DNA of 53,103 nt from Brachionus rotundiformis (Eukaryota; Rotifera; Eurotatoria; Ploima; Brachionidae). Shown here piece after piece: positions 35,370-46,152 of this stretch. The stretch is from positions 6,003,809 to 6,056,911 of the forward strand of contig JAESIW010000020.1 of NCBI GenBank assembly GCA_016802295.1. Direction: 5' to 3'. Each line of letters starts with the position of its first letter. Within the stretch, counting starts at the first letter, position 1. The notes beneath the pieces are model-generated. The model was not told the origin of the DNA. It searched no databases and saw only the letters and a program-made list of their open reading frames with translations. Position numbers and translations under genes: made by a program.

Positions 35370-35626
35370 ACGTAATAGTTAAACAAAAGCCACCAACAAA
35401 GCTTGCCAAAAATAAGTCAAAAACTCGGCCATCGTTGAAATTTTTTTCTAATTTCATTAACTATTATAAAAACTTAAAATTAATACATAAAAAAGAATGC
35501 ATTAGCATATTAAAATTATTTAAAGAAAATATTATATTAGATTTGCCTGGATTAAATGAATATTTTAGAAGAAAATTTTATTTTATGATATTGCATTCGT
35601 ATTTTATAAAAAAAATAGTTACTTAA
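35370..35626 (+). CDS. Small basic open frame, possible terminal exon
   Basis: An open stretch of 85 codons follows a good acceptor (TTTTTTTTAAG ending at 35369) and ends at TAA 35626. It starts DVIVKQKPPTKLAKNKSK and continues with FFSNFINYYKNLKLIHKKE, IILDLPGLNEYFRRKFYF. It is Lys/Tyr/Phe-rich, as expected from AT-rich noncoding DNA, yet long for chance. It has no start codon at its head, and no upstream exon was found. No family recognised; may be a relic. Confidence 0.25.
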
Positions 35627-35743
35627 ACTAAGCGTATGATGAGTTTAAAATTAATCCTTAGAGAATTATAAAAGATTTTTCTGAAAATTTGACCAAAGTT
35701 TATAGTTTTATTTCAATAGATAAGAGAAAGGATTATATAAATT

Positions 35744-36406
<663 letters not shown>

Positions 36407-36728
36407 TTTGCTTAACTATTGTTTTTATCATTTAAACTTTTACCATTATTTCTTCGCTACAATTCTGAATATAACTTTTCTATTCTTGTCTAATTAAATA
36501 TAATTTAAATTCATATTATGATGAAATTATTTTTGAAAAAAATGATTCTATAACTTATCGAATAAATATTAAAAAAAATTAGCTTTATTATTTTTTGTAG
36601 TAAAATATGCTCATCAATTTTTTAAATAAAAGCTAAGAAATCATTATTAAAAAATCTTTTATTTATTTATAAAAAAGTATTGAAATAATTCTATTTGTTT
36701 AATAGTTGTTTTTTACATAAACATTAAT
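36407..36728. other. AT-rich spacer between convergent UBE2D copy B and PEN-2
   Basis: Shared 3' region; no feature beyond possible poly(A) signals. Confidence 0.45.
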
Positions 36729-37143
36729 TTATGGTCTTCCTCTTGGCAAAATAAATGTCAGATGATCGCCTACTGCATCCCAATTTACTCTGTATACTTG
36801 GAACACGACATTCCAAACAACCAAAATAACTAACCATATTATACAACCAATTGCACTTCGAATAGTGTCTTAAATTAATTATTAGATAATTAAAATTTAT
36901 CAATTTAAATTTAAAATAAAATGTATTACACTCTTTTATTTTGCTTTGTTCTGGATATTCGTTTCGCTTAAATGCATGCTTAAAGAACCAACAAAAATTT
37001 ACCAACCATAAAAATGGCAAAAATGCAAAACCACCTTTATTGATTTTGAAATTTTAATTTTGTAAAAAAATTCAAATGTTACCCAAATAGTATTTTCTAC
37101 AAATTTCAAGTTTTTCTTTATCACTCACTTTATTAAGATTCAT
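36729..37143 (-). CDS. PSENEN: Gamma-secretase subunit PEN-2
   Basis: Three exons on the minus strand: 37143-37083, 37034-36930, 36868-36729; 101 aa, the same length as human PEN-2. MNLNKVSDKEKLEICRKYYLGGFAFLPFLWLVNFCWFF matches the N-terminal half almost residue for residue. Then come the lumenal-side loop with YPEQSKIKEYTIRSAIG (human YTEQSQIKGYVWRSAVG) and the second hydrophobic part (CIIWLVILVVWNVVFQVYR). The C-terminal motif, DYLSF in vertebrates, reads DHLTF here, followed by ILPRGRP. PEN-2 is needed for presenilin endoproteolysis and for maturation of the gamma-secretase complex. The stop at 36729-36731 is firm. An uninterrupted reading of exons 2-3 through the intron also stays open, so the spliced model was chosen on family match. 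Confidence 0.95.
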
Positions 37144-38035
37144 TTGATTTGCTTTTTAATAAAGGTTATAATAGAATAAAATTATTATTTGATATTTTAT
37201 TATCTTAAATTTTTAGTTTTTATTTTAATATGACTAACATAAACTAGGCTTTAATCAAGATTATAATGGTGACTATTTGTTTGACTTTATCTTTCAAATT
37301 TTCTTATTTAAATCGAAAATTTTCTCACTCAATTACAATCAAGCATATTTTATATATCAAAACTCTTTTTTTTAAATGTGAATAATTTGATTTATTTTTT
37401 ATAATTCTTCTTGATATTAGTACTTTATTTTAACACAAACATGAAAAAATTCATTTTAAACATTTTGTTAAAATGTACTCTTTTTAAAAATGTAAAACTG
37501 AATGGTGAAAATTCTTATACAGTTTATTTAAAATTTTTTATTTGTTTTTTTTTAGTTTGAAAAAGCGAAAAAAAAATTAAAATAATCCGATACTTTATTC
37601 TTAAAATTAAAAAAAAATTAAAATCGATTTAAATAAAAAAAAATCTCTTTTTCTTTTCCTACAATGATAATACTCAAATAAAATATAAAAAACTTAACTT
37701 TTAGGCCTTTGAAGCTACGTTCTGATTAAGGTTTATAAAATTGAATTGAATTGAAATATAATGTTTTGGCTTATTTAATCCAAGTCTTTATAGAAGTAAA
37801 TGTACTTCTTTATAGACAGCATTTTAGAAGTTAAGATAAATTAAATTAATAAATTTAAGTTTAAAAAATTTGAAATGGGAAGGTTTAAATTTTTTTTTTA
37901 AGATTTGATTATGAGTTATAAAAAATTTGAATGGGGATATTAATTAGTTACGCTGTTAAATAGGATACCAATTGAATTAAATATTGATAGTATTTATAGT
38001 GGAGTCATCAACTAGGTTAGATGGCTGGGGTGGGA
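37144..38035. other. AT-rich intergenic stretch
   Basis: Upstream of PEN-2; no recognisable feature. Confidence 0.45.
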
Positions 38036-38039
38036 TGTG

Positions 38040-38335
38040 GTAGATGACGACAGTTTTATAGAAGTTTATCGAATTCCTGGTTTCATTGTTATTTAATTCA
38101 TAAAAATTGTCCAAGTTTTGGCAAAGAAATGACGTACTAGCCGTCTGCACAACTTAATGTAGTTTTTTTTATCACTTTTTGCTCAAAGGTCTCTGTCAAC
38201 TTGTGAACCTCGTTTTCTTTTGATATAATCTTCATTGCTCAGCATTTCTCTATGCTAGGATCTGTTGACCATTCAATGCATCACTCGACAAGATTATCAA
38301 TATTGGTTTGTGGTGGATCTTTCATTAAAATAACA
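38040..38335 (-). mobile_element. LINE fragment (family 2), minus strand
   Basis: Minus-strand reading: DPPQTNIDNLVEWCIEWSTDPSIEKC, then AMKIISKENEVHKL, matching 'L..DI.NLV.WC..W.M..N..KC.VM.IG..N' downstream of the RT active site and the copy at 48.9 kb (DDINSLVKWCSEWSMNLNTEKCEVIHIG). Confidence 0.75.
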
Positions 38336-39070
38336 AAAAGAAATGGGGAAATTATAGTTCTTTTATAATTTTAAAATGAAAAAAATTCATATTGGAAGTT
38401 TGTTTTAAATAAATATTCAAATCCAGATGAGACAATCTTCAATCAATTTAATTTTTAAATAAAAATAAATTCTTGTGGACTGAGTTAACAATAAGATGAT
38501 AAATGAATGGACTGTGATAGCTACATCCTGAATTATTTCCAAATAGACAAAGTCCTTTTTTTGTTCGATCATTTCCTACATTGATTTTCTTAATGAGCTA
38601 ACTTAACTGAATATTTTATCATTTATTTCAATTTACGCTAATTGATTTACGAAAAATTTTATTTTCTAAAATTCACTAAAATTAATGCAAAAAATCAATT
38701 GTAATTTATAAAGACTTAAATATTTTTAATAAGGATAGACCTCATCAAAGCATATATGGTGTACTAATTAAGACTTATTTTTTTTATAAATATTCGAAAA
38801 GTAAAAATTTTCAATTTCTTTATTAAATAGCTTTTGATCCAAAAATCATCACAGGGTCATTTTAATCAGTTTTAATTACTCTTTACCTTGATCAAATTTT
38901 TTTATTTTATTATGGATTATTTCTTTTAATGGACCTAGCAAAATACGAAAAACCTGCGTTGGTACAAAGCAGTAACTACTAACACTAAATTAATAAAAAG
39001 GTTTTTTATTGATATCTAACTTTGATTAGGTAATTTTCGAATTAAAATAATTTAAAAGATTAATTAAAAA
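38336..39070. other. AT-rich intergenic stretch
   Basis: Nothing recognisable. Confidence 0.4.
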
Positions 39071-39071
39071 A

Positions 39072-39350
39072 TTCAAGGTATTCTGTCCGAAGTCCATACT
39101 AGGACCTTTGGTGTTTATTTTCTTCATGAACCATCTGGTACACCTGATTGATTGAGAACCAAAAACCTGAATAATCATTATTTTAGTGGGAATTAGTTTC
39201 AAGTGGAGTAATGCAGCTTTTCTCTAATAGCGTTATCCATAAAGAGCTTGATTTACTTGGTGATGAAAGTAAATGACGTGGAAAAAAGTACCAACATGAT
39301 TAGACTGATGAATGGTGACCAAAAGTGGTAATTTAGATGGTAAAAGTTGC
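39072..39350 (+). mobile_element. LINE RT fragment
   Basis: Plus strand 39080-39155 reads VFCPKSILGPLVFIFFMNHLVHLID, a decayed form of the RT block 'GVPQGSILGPLLFIIFINDLP'. The following ~200 bp is GC-richer than the surroundings but broken in all frames. Confidence 0.65.
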
Positions 39351-39830
39351 CCTAAATATTGATAATAATTTTTCAATATTTATTAAAAAAAAATAATTTA
39401 AGAAAAAAATTATTAACTGCACCAATATACCGGTTGATAAAGAACGCTGTAAACCACCGACGATTAATAGATGAAAAAATTATAAATAAAATTCTATGAC
39501 TTTTCAAACTAAGTACTTATTTAGCATTTCTAAATGTTTTCTTAAAAAAATCCACATATTTAAGATTTGATTTAAATTTTGAACTTAAAATAAAATTAAT
39601 AAATTGAATTAATTATTATTTCTTATTTTTATCAAGAAAAAAGTTTAAATATGGTAAAAAATAGAGAAAATCTTTTATTGCTTAAAGTTGCTTGGTTACT
39701 TGAATCAAACTTGAGAATTGTTCTACACAAGCAAAATGATTTTTGTTTAATAATACATTTTTATTAATTTTTATTTAAACTAAATTTAGTCTTCCAGTTT
39801 TATATTTTGCGTCGCTCTCATTGAGACTTA
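39351..39830. other. AT-rich spacer
   Basis: No feature recognised. Confidence 0.4.
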
Positions 39831-40448
39831 ATGAAAAAAACAAAAACAAAATCCAAAACAAATAAAAAAAATTCTTGGATAAGTGAACTTCCATCAATAA
39901 AGGTGGAGGCTGCCAAATTATCCAAGCGTATAGAAAAAATATCTAATCAGAGAAAAAATGAGTCAGCATCGGAGCGTAAACTACCCGCATTAATATCTCT
40001 AGATGATGTAAACTTAGTACAAAAAAAACCACCATTTACTACGTCTATGAAAAAAAGATCCAACAGTGTTGCCACAATAAATGTTAGTGGACTATATCAA
40101 CTTGATAAAAGACAACGATTTGAGATTTATAAGCGAAGACTAAAAGCGAAGCCTCCTGCTAAAAGCACTGAGGAAGCGATAAAATTAATAAATGACACCC
40201 TGGTGGAAATAGAAGATCAATATGCTCCAAAAAAAGACAGCAAATTTTGTGCAATTAATTCAAAAAGATATGGTAGAATGTATCCAATTCCAGAAGACAG
40301 AATCAAGTTTAATCTTGACACTGGTATAACCGAAATGCTTGCTGTCGGTATTATAATCAATGTTTATGGAAATGGGTCAATTGAAATTTGGACCGTGTCA
40401 AGGGGAAATTTTATTCCAAAAAAAATTTTGACCAAGAGTGGATCATAA
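39831..40448 (+). CDS. Basic protein of unknown function
   Basis: Single open frame of 205 codons from ATG 39831, with an in-frame TGA just upstream. The first ~90 residues are Lys/Ser-rich and probably disordered (MKKTKTKSKTNKKNSWISEL). From ~95 on the sequence looks folded: LDKRQRFEIYKRRLKAKPP, STEEAIKLINDTLVEIEDQYAP, KRYGRMYPIPEDRIKFNLDTG and a beta-rich end, ITEMLAVGIIINVYGNGSIEIWTVSRG. No signal peptide, no cysteine pattern. No family recognised. The steady amino-acid composition and the acid/aromatic spacing argue for a real protein rather than a chance frame. Confidence 0.65.
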   Translation: MKKTKTKSKTNKKNSWISELPSIKVEAAKLSKRIEKISNQRKNESASERKLPALISLDDVNLVQKKPPFTTSMKKRSNSVATINVSGLYQLDKRQRFEIYKRRLKAKPPAKSTEEAIKLINDTLVEIEDQYAPKKDSKFCAINSKRYGRMYPIPEDRIKFNLDTGITEMLAVGIIINVYGNGSIEIWTVSRGNFIPKKILTKSGS

Positions 40449-40650
40449 GTGAAAAACACTTTGTTGACTATTTTTAATTATTATATTTTTTATTACTGTG
40501 CCATAAAAAGATGTAGTTTATCTTTTATAAAATTAAAAAATTAAAATATGTAAAGTTTCTGTAACTAAAAATTAGTGAATTAAGAATCCTAAAAAAAGAT
40601 AACTGGCAATTTTCTATTACTTATTCTATTATTTTCTATTAATTTTCTAT

Positions 40651-41145
40651 TAAATGAATTTTCACACAAATTTATTTTTAAAAAAACATTCATTTTTTTA
40701 TATTTTTGATATTCGAATAGCTCTCTTATTAGTTCTCATCCTAGAAAATTTTAAAAATTTCAAATTTAAAAGACAACTTAGTCTTTTCGAACTTAATATC
40801 AAGAAAATTCGAATATCANNNNNNNNNNNNNNNNNNNNNNNNNNNNNNNNNNNNNNNNNNNNNNNNNNNNNNNNNNNNNNNNNNNNNNNNNNNNNNNNNN
40901 NNNNNNNNNNNNNNNNNNNNNNNNNNNNNNNNNNNNNNNNNNNNNNNNNNNNNNNNNNNNNNNNNNNNNNNNNNNNNNNNNNNNGAATAGCTCTCTTATT
41001 AGTTCTCATCCTAGAAAATTTTAAAAATTTCAAATTTAAAAGACAACTTAGAGTCTTTTCGAACTTAATATCAAGAAAATTCGAATATCAGAAAATATTA
41101 AAAAATGAATATTTTTAAAAATAAATTTATCTAATAATTCATTAA
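40651..41145. mobile_element. MITE-like element with ~67-bp inverted ends, split by an N gap
   Basis: 40651-40717 and the reverse complement of 41079-41145 align over ~67 bp with few mismatches (shared core TTTATTTTTAAAAA, ATTCATTTTTT, TGATATTCGAAT). Between them lies a run of N (40819-40984). The sequence left of the gap (40715-40818) and right of it (40985-41090) is the same ~104 bp apart from a 2-bp GA insertion. The likely true structure is one ~220-bp element with long inverted ends, represented twice because two contig ends overlap. No coding: the 154-codon frame spanning the Ns is an artefact. Confidence 0.7.
40819..40984. other. Assembly gap (166 N)
   Basis: Run of N. Both flanks carry the same ~104 bp in the same orientation. 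Confidence 1.
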
Positions 41146-41269
41146 AGTAATAAAAAATTGGTCAGTAATTTTTGTTTTAGACAATAAAAATCTAATCAGG
41201 TATATGAACAGTTTTTACAGATGTTGATAGATAGAATAGTCTCTTAATGCTGAATAATTTTTTAATTCA

Positions 41270-41700
41270 CAACTAATGAGATACTACATGCAAAATTAGA
41301 AAAATTAATATTCTGATCAATATTATAACCTAAAAGAGTTATTTTATTGACAACTTTTATTTCATTTCCACAAAGATCAATCATTTTGGGAATAATAGTT
41401 TTTCTATTTGAAAAGATCATACAATAGGTTTTTGACCAATTTATATCAATCTTATTAAAATAAAACCAATCACTAAGATTGTGGATGGTACCCGAAAAAT
41501 TTTTTAAACACTTACTAAGTCCTTATCATAGTGACTAATCGTAGTGTCATCAGCAAACATTTTTATGTCAAATTTCCTTAAGAGATAAGGAAAATCATTA
41601 ATAAAAATCAGAAAAAGAAGAGGACCTCGAACTGAACCATGTGAAACATCTAACTTTAGAGCTGAAGGTTTTGATCTTTCGTTTCCAAGATGATCAAGAG
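41270..41700 (-). mobile_element. LINE reverse transcriptase fragment, minus strand
   Basis: Minus-strand reading: VSHGSVRGPLLFLIFINDFPYLLRK, then FDIKMFADDTTISHYDKDL with an intact F-A-D-D active-site block, then GTIHNLSDWFYFNKIDINWSKTYCMIFSNRK and NKITLLGYNIDQNINF. This is RT blocks 4-7 of a CR1/Jockey-like ORF2 and the only FADD palm motif seen in the window. At least one frameshift (near 41510) and no 5' or 3' parts. Confidence 0.85.
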
Positions 41701-42445
41701 AATATTACAGGAAAATTTAAGACTTGAAAATGAAAACTTAAGTTCTTTTGAATAAGAACCCGATGGAACCTAATCTTGACAGAGATAAGAAATTAAAAGT
41801 AAAAATATATCACTTATACAATTAGATCACTTAAGTTTTATTCTTCACAACACAAAATCTTAGAAGCAATTGCGTATTATTACAAGCCAGGAAATAAGCT
41901 TTTTTGGATAAGCTTGAAGTTAATTCTTTTTAACATTATTTAACTATAGACTCAAATGTAGCTTCAGATGACGCCAAAAAAAATGTAGCATTGGCATCCA
42001 AATCCAGTTCTGTGTCCAATATCCAACGCTATGATGAAAAATGAAAAAATTATCGAGGAAACAAACTCCATACAGCTAAAAAACATTCAATCTAGAAATT
42101 TTCTTTTAGATAAGATAAATTTATTTATCAATTCAATAAACAAAAGCTAAAAATATTCAACTAGATTTTTAAAAACTATAATTAAGACTCATATATATAA
42201 ATGTTGATCACATTTCTTTTAATTTTGTTTTTTTAGTCTTGTTCACCAAACCTGTATCATCAAAATAATCACATTTTGGACAAGAATTAAAATTTCGATC
42301 TAATAGTAGAATAAAACATATTGTATTCACTGATCAATTTTTTTAATAGACTGTTTCATATTGCTTACTATCAAATTCTGATGTTCAAAACAGAAAATTC
42401 TGGTGTGAAATTTTTTATTACCAAAAATATATTAAATTTAAAATT
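41701..42445. other. Intergenic stretch with a short exon-like piece
   Basis: Position 41950-42044 follows an acceptor-like CTATAG and reads DSNVASDDAKKNVALASKSSSV...QRYDEK and stop. It is coding-like in composition but no partner exon was found, so it was not called. The rest is AT-rich. Confidence 0.35.
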
Positions 42446-42447
42446 AA

Positions 42448-42753
42448 AATGAAGAAGATACTTACCTTTTCTTTCAATCAAAAGTTAAAATTCCTGAGTT
42501 GAATCAAAGTGAGTGCAAGTTAATTCTAGAATTTTATTCTGGAACTATTGAAGATATTTCAGATATGGAAAGCATTTTTTACAGTAATAGAGCATTAATT
42601 CAAGGTAGAGAATTTCATACTTATCAGTATGACGAAAAGTTTGATTCAACAAATTATCATGCAATAGAGTATAGTGATAGAGACAATCGAAAAAAGTATT
42701 TTGTAAAGATTTTAATAATAAGAAGGTATTGCCAAGGACAAATATTAATGTAA
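42448..42753 (+). pseudogene. Orphan open frame, probably a transposon-protein fragment
   Basis: Open for 102 codons to TAA with no ATG at its head: NEEDTYLFFQSKVKIPELNQSECKL, then FYSNRALIQGREFHTYQYDEKFDSTNYHAIEYSDRDNRKKYFVKI. The order 'N/RALI.G..F....Y....K..N..V.YS......G.I.YFV' reminds me of the conserved C-terminal segment of some DNA-transposon ORFs, but that is recollection and not a search result. Truncated at both ends. Confidence 0.35.
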
Positions 42754-43363
42754 ATGCTTGATGATTTGGAGGAAATGGATTGAAAAAATTAATTTTGTAA
42801 TGAAAAAACAGTTAACCAAATTTAAGAATTTTTCTAAGTTACTCTTTTGTTTTGTAATAAAACTTGGGCAATATAAATTCTTTAAAAGAAAAGCGTTTAA
42901 ACGCAAAAAAATGTCATCATTTAATTAACTAAATGAAACTATTTTTTTTAGTTAGTTTCATTTTGTTTAAATTTAGAAAAAATTTTAAAAAAACGGTATT
43001 TTTAATTAAATATTATAATTGAATAGATTAATTAGTCAACTAAAAAACGACTCAACAAATATTCTGCTTTCAATTTTTTATAAATATTTTTCAAATTAAA
43101 ATTTTAATTGATTTTTAAAATTTTTATTAAATCAAATTAGATGTGAAAGCCAAAAAACCTATTTAATATTTAATTTACTTTCCAGATGGTTAAAATTGTT
43201 TTTTTTATTATTTATTTTTCTAAGTTCTAAGCGTAGTTTATTTTAAATCGCAATTTAAATACTATCAAAATTTTTTATTATTTTAATATCAATTAAATAT
43301 TTTTACAGACTAAATTTAAAAAAACTAAATTAAGCTCGATTCTTGTATAAAAATTTCACTAAG
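42754..43363. other. AT-rich spacer
   Basis: Nothing recognisable. Confidence 0.45.
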
Positions 43364-43683
43364 TTAATTTTGTGTTTTAATAAAGGCTTTTCGTCCAACA
43401 AGTCTTATTTTGTTTGAGTTGCATAGGCCGAAAAATTTCAGCGGTTGTTCACGGAATTCGTGCAAATTTTGGCCTTTGAATACCAAACGCTGAGTATCAG
43501 CTGGAACACTTAGTTGTTGCTCAATAGCTACCATTAAATCTGCTACCAATGGGTCGCCAGCATATGGAATCATTATCTTTGTAATTAAATCTTGATTATT
43601 TTAACAATATATTTTTATTATTTTTTTCAAAGTACCTCGTTTATGTCGCCTCCAAATTCAACCTGTAATTTCATATATTGCAT
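43364..43683 (-). CDS. Ubiquitin-like domain protein, BAG1-like but without BAG domain
   Basis: Two exons on the minus strand: 43683-43636 and 43576-43364; 86 aa. MQYMKLQVEFGGDINE starts the first beta strand. The second exon continues with VADLMVAIEQQLSVPADTQRLVFKGQNLHEFREQPLKFFGLCNSNKIRLVGRK, which follows the BAG1 ubiquitin-like fold (V.DL...VEE..GVP...QKLIFKGK.L.EME.PLSALGI..G...MLIGKK). BAG1 proteins then carry the Hsc70-binding BAG three-helix domain; here the frame ends nine codons after the ubiquitin fold (AFIKTQN, stop). No donor site was found near the end that would lead to a further exon. No C-terminal Gly-Gly, so it is not a conjugated modifier. The product would lack Hsc70 binding. 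Confidence 0.75.
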
Positions 43684-44555
43684 TTTTTAATTTTATATTG
43701 TATATCTATCTATCTAAATAAGAAAAAAAATTTAGTTAAGTTTTTATACACCGTTTATTGTCTGGAAAATTCGATTTAAATTTAAAATTTAAATTTTTAC
43801 CAGATTGTTTAATTAATGTTTTGACATGTATTTTGGTAATTGTTTTTTGAAAAATGAATCTTCGAGAAATCCGAGAAACTTCGAGAGAATCAAGATTTAA
43901 ATAATTTTAGGACAGTAATTTAGTTGGGTTTAGTTTGATTTAAATCGGGGGATAAAAGCAATAAGAAATACTTATTATTTTAATAATGATTGCTAGGTAA
44001 CTTTTGCTTTTAAAAATTAACAGCCTCTTGTTACTCAATATTTGTTAAATTTTGAATATAAATATGTGTTTTGAATGCATGTTTTCAACCAACTAAATTG
44101 GATTCCTTGGCAACTGTTTAAATTAAATTGAAGCTTTAATTATAGAATCTTATATACCTTATTTAAATTAATTTATATTCAAAATTTTCAAGCAATCTTG
44201 AATCGTTAAATAGCTTTAAAAAAATCAAGTACAATTTTAATTCTAATAAATATCTATTTAGAGTATTTAAATATGTAAAAAAGCATTAAAAATAGAAATA
44301 ATTAAATTAATTAAAAATGTTAAATAAACTTGATTACAGCTAATAAAATTAAATAAGTGAATATGGACCTAAACGGTAATTCGAAATAAACTGATCTCAA
44401 GGTAAAATAAAAAAGTTTCTTTTAATTGACAACTAACAATTCATAAATATTTACATTATTGATTTAATAAAATACGACAATAAACTTAATTAGATTTTGT
44501 TAAAAACTAGAAAAATGAATTAAATTTTTATTATTATTATATTTTTTAATTTCCG
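43684..44555. other. AT-rich intergenic stretch
   Basis: Nothing recognisable. Confidence 0.45.
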
Positions 44556-44730
44556 AGAGGGAATAGCTTAAGAGTTCAAGAGACAGTTTCTCTGCACAAA
44601 TTAGAAATGATTTTGCTGCTGCGGTTAGCGCCAGACATCCTTTTTTCTCAAATAGGATAGTTCCACAATGGAATAGGTTGCCAGAAGATGTGGTTAAATC
44701 TAAATCAACTGCTTGTTTCAAAGAGTCTTA
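44556..44730 (+). mobile_element. LINE C-terminal fragment (family 2-like)
   Basis: Plus-strand frames give SLRVQ, then RHPFFSNRIVPQWNRLPEDVVKSKSTACFKES and stop, the usual end of CR1/Jockey-like ORF2 proteins (FF..R....WN.LP..VV.A.S...FK..L). Confidence 0.8.
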
Positions 44731-44929
44731 AGCCCATGCTATAGCTCCAAATGGCCAAATGGGGGGTGGTCGGCTCAGATATTATACATATTAGATGTCG
44801 CAGCAAGTCGAGCTACTTTTAATTAAGGCATCAAGAACAGGAAAATATCAAATAAGTTTATAAAAAAAATTAATTGAAATAAACGTATATAAGTTCAAAA
44901 ACTATTTTTAGTAATTCAAAAGATAGTTG

Positions 44930-45540
44930 TATTTCTTTTTCTTTTTGTCTGCCGATGTTTAATTTTTGGAACCGGAGGGTCTTGCTCTTTTTTTTTGAGC
45001 ATTAATGATCGCAGCTAAATATTCAAGTTCATCTAAATCAGACTCGGAACCAACATTTTAAACTTCGATTTGATGATTTGGCTTGCTAAAAGTAATATAT
45101 GTTTACAGATTAATTTTTCAAAAATTTTTAAATCGAAAATTAACAGTTAGATCTTGAGATTTGATTTTAAAATCTCTTAATTCTACTTAAGATTTAAGCT
45201 TTTTTAACGATAAAATTAAAAATATAAATTTTTTAATTTCAAATCCAATTTTAATAAAATTTTTTAAATCCAATATTTTTTTCATTCAAATTTATTTATT
45301 TTTTAAAATTATAGTCAAGTATAAATTATTAAATAGCCAATATTTAAAAAATAATAAAATTTGTTCATTTTCAATATACATGTTTACAGATTTATGTTTT
45401 CTCCAGCATGGACTGGTAGATTTACCATTTCTAAAGTCAGGATCATAAACAGCTGTGCAAATATAAGGGCCATTTAATTGTAAATGTGAATTTTTGATTT
45501 CTCTTATCCCTTCCAACGAAGCTTTTCGATTATAAGATCA
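44930..45540 (-). pseudogene. Two exon-like pieces of an unidentified gene, minus strand
   Basis: Piece 1 (~45533-45383) reads YNRKASLEGIREIKNSHLQ, then GPYICTAVYDPDFRNGKSTSPCWRKHKS and ends at a good donor (GTAAAC). Piece 2 (~45090-44962) follows an acceptor-like TTTTAG and reads NVGSESDLDELEYLAAIINAQKKRARPSGSKN and stop, but a stop codon lies between the acceptor and this stretch in that frame. No start codon was found. Either a decayed transposon gene or a real gene whose other exons I cannot place. Confidence 0.3.
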
Positions 45541-46152
45541 ATTATTTATTAGGTTCCCTTAATTCATGGTTGTCAAAAACTTATTTTAATTAGGGTTGGG
45601 AAACCGGTTCAATTTTGAAAAACAGAAAATCAAAGATTTTTTATTTTAAAATTGAAATTTTCTTAATTGTTTAATTGAAAAGATAAATTTATTTTGTAAA
45701 AAAAGTTTTTCGAACTAAAATCTTCTTTTTATTCCTCTATCGGTTTAATACAAAGCCGGTTTAAAAATCGAACTGGTTTTGTCTCTTGCTCTTTTCTTCT
45801 TGGGAACTGCGACATTAGATAGCAAGAAAAATTAGAACCATTATGATTAGATTTTAGTTTAATTTAAATTTCTTCCTAAATATTTTTGCGCAAATACTTT
45901 TTAATTTACAGCTAAATTAAAATTAAAAACACAACTAATTAAATTAAATTTTATTTAAAATTTAATTTTTATACATAATTAAAAGTATTAAATGAACAAT
46001 TAAACTTAAAATGGTATCAATAAATGAATTTGACTTTAACTTACAACATGTTCTTTGGTAATATAGCTATTTTTTTAAAAATTATTTATTAATCATTTAT
46101 AAAAATTTTAAATTTAAAAACCAATTTTTAAATTTTGACTATTTTTATTCTA
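45541..46152. other. AT-rich spacer
   Basis: No recognisable feature. Confidence 0.45.

Noticed and set aside
40654..41118. Long open frame across the N gap (154 codons)
   Set aside because: Half of it is undetermined bases, and both ends are the same non-coding repeat.
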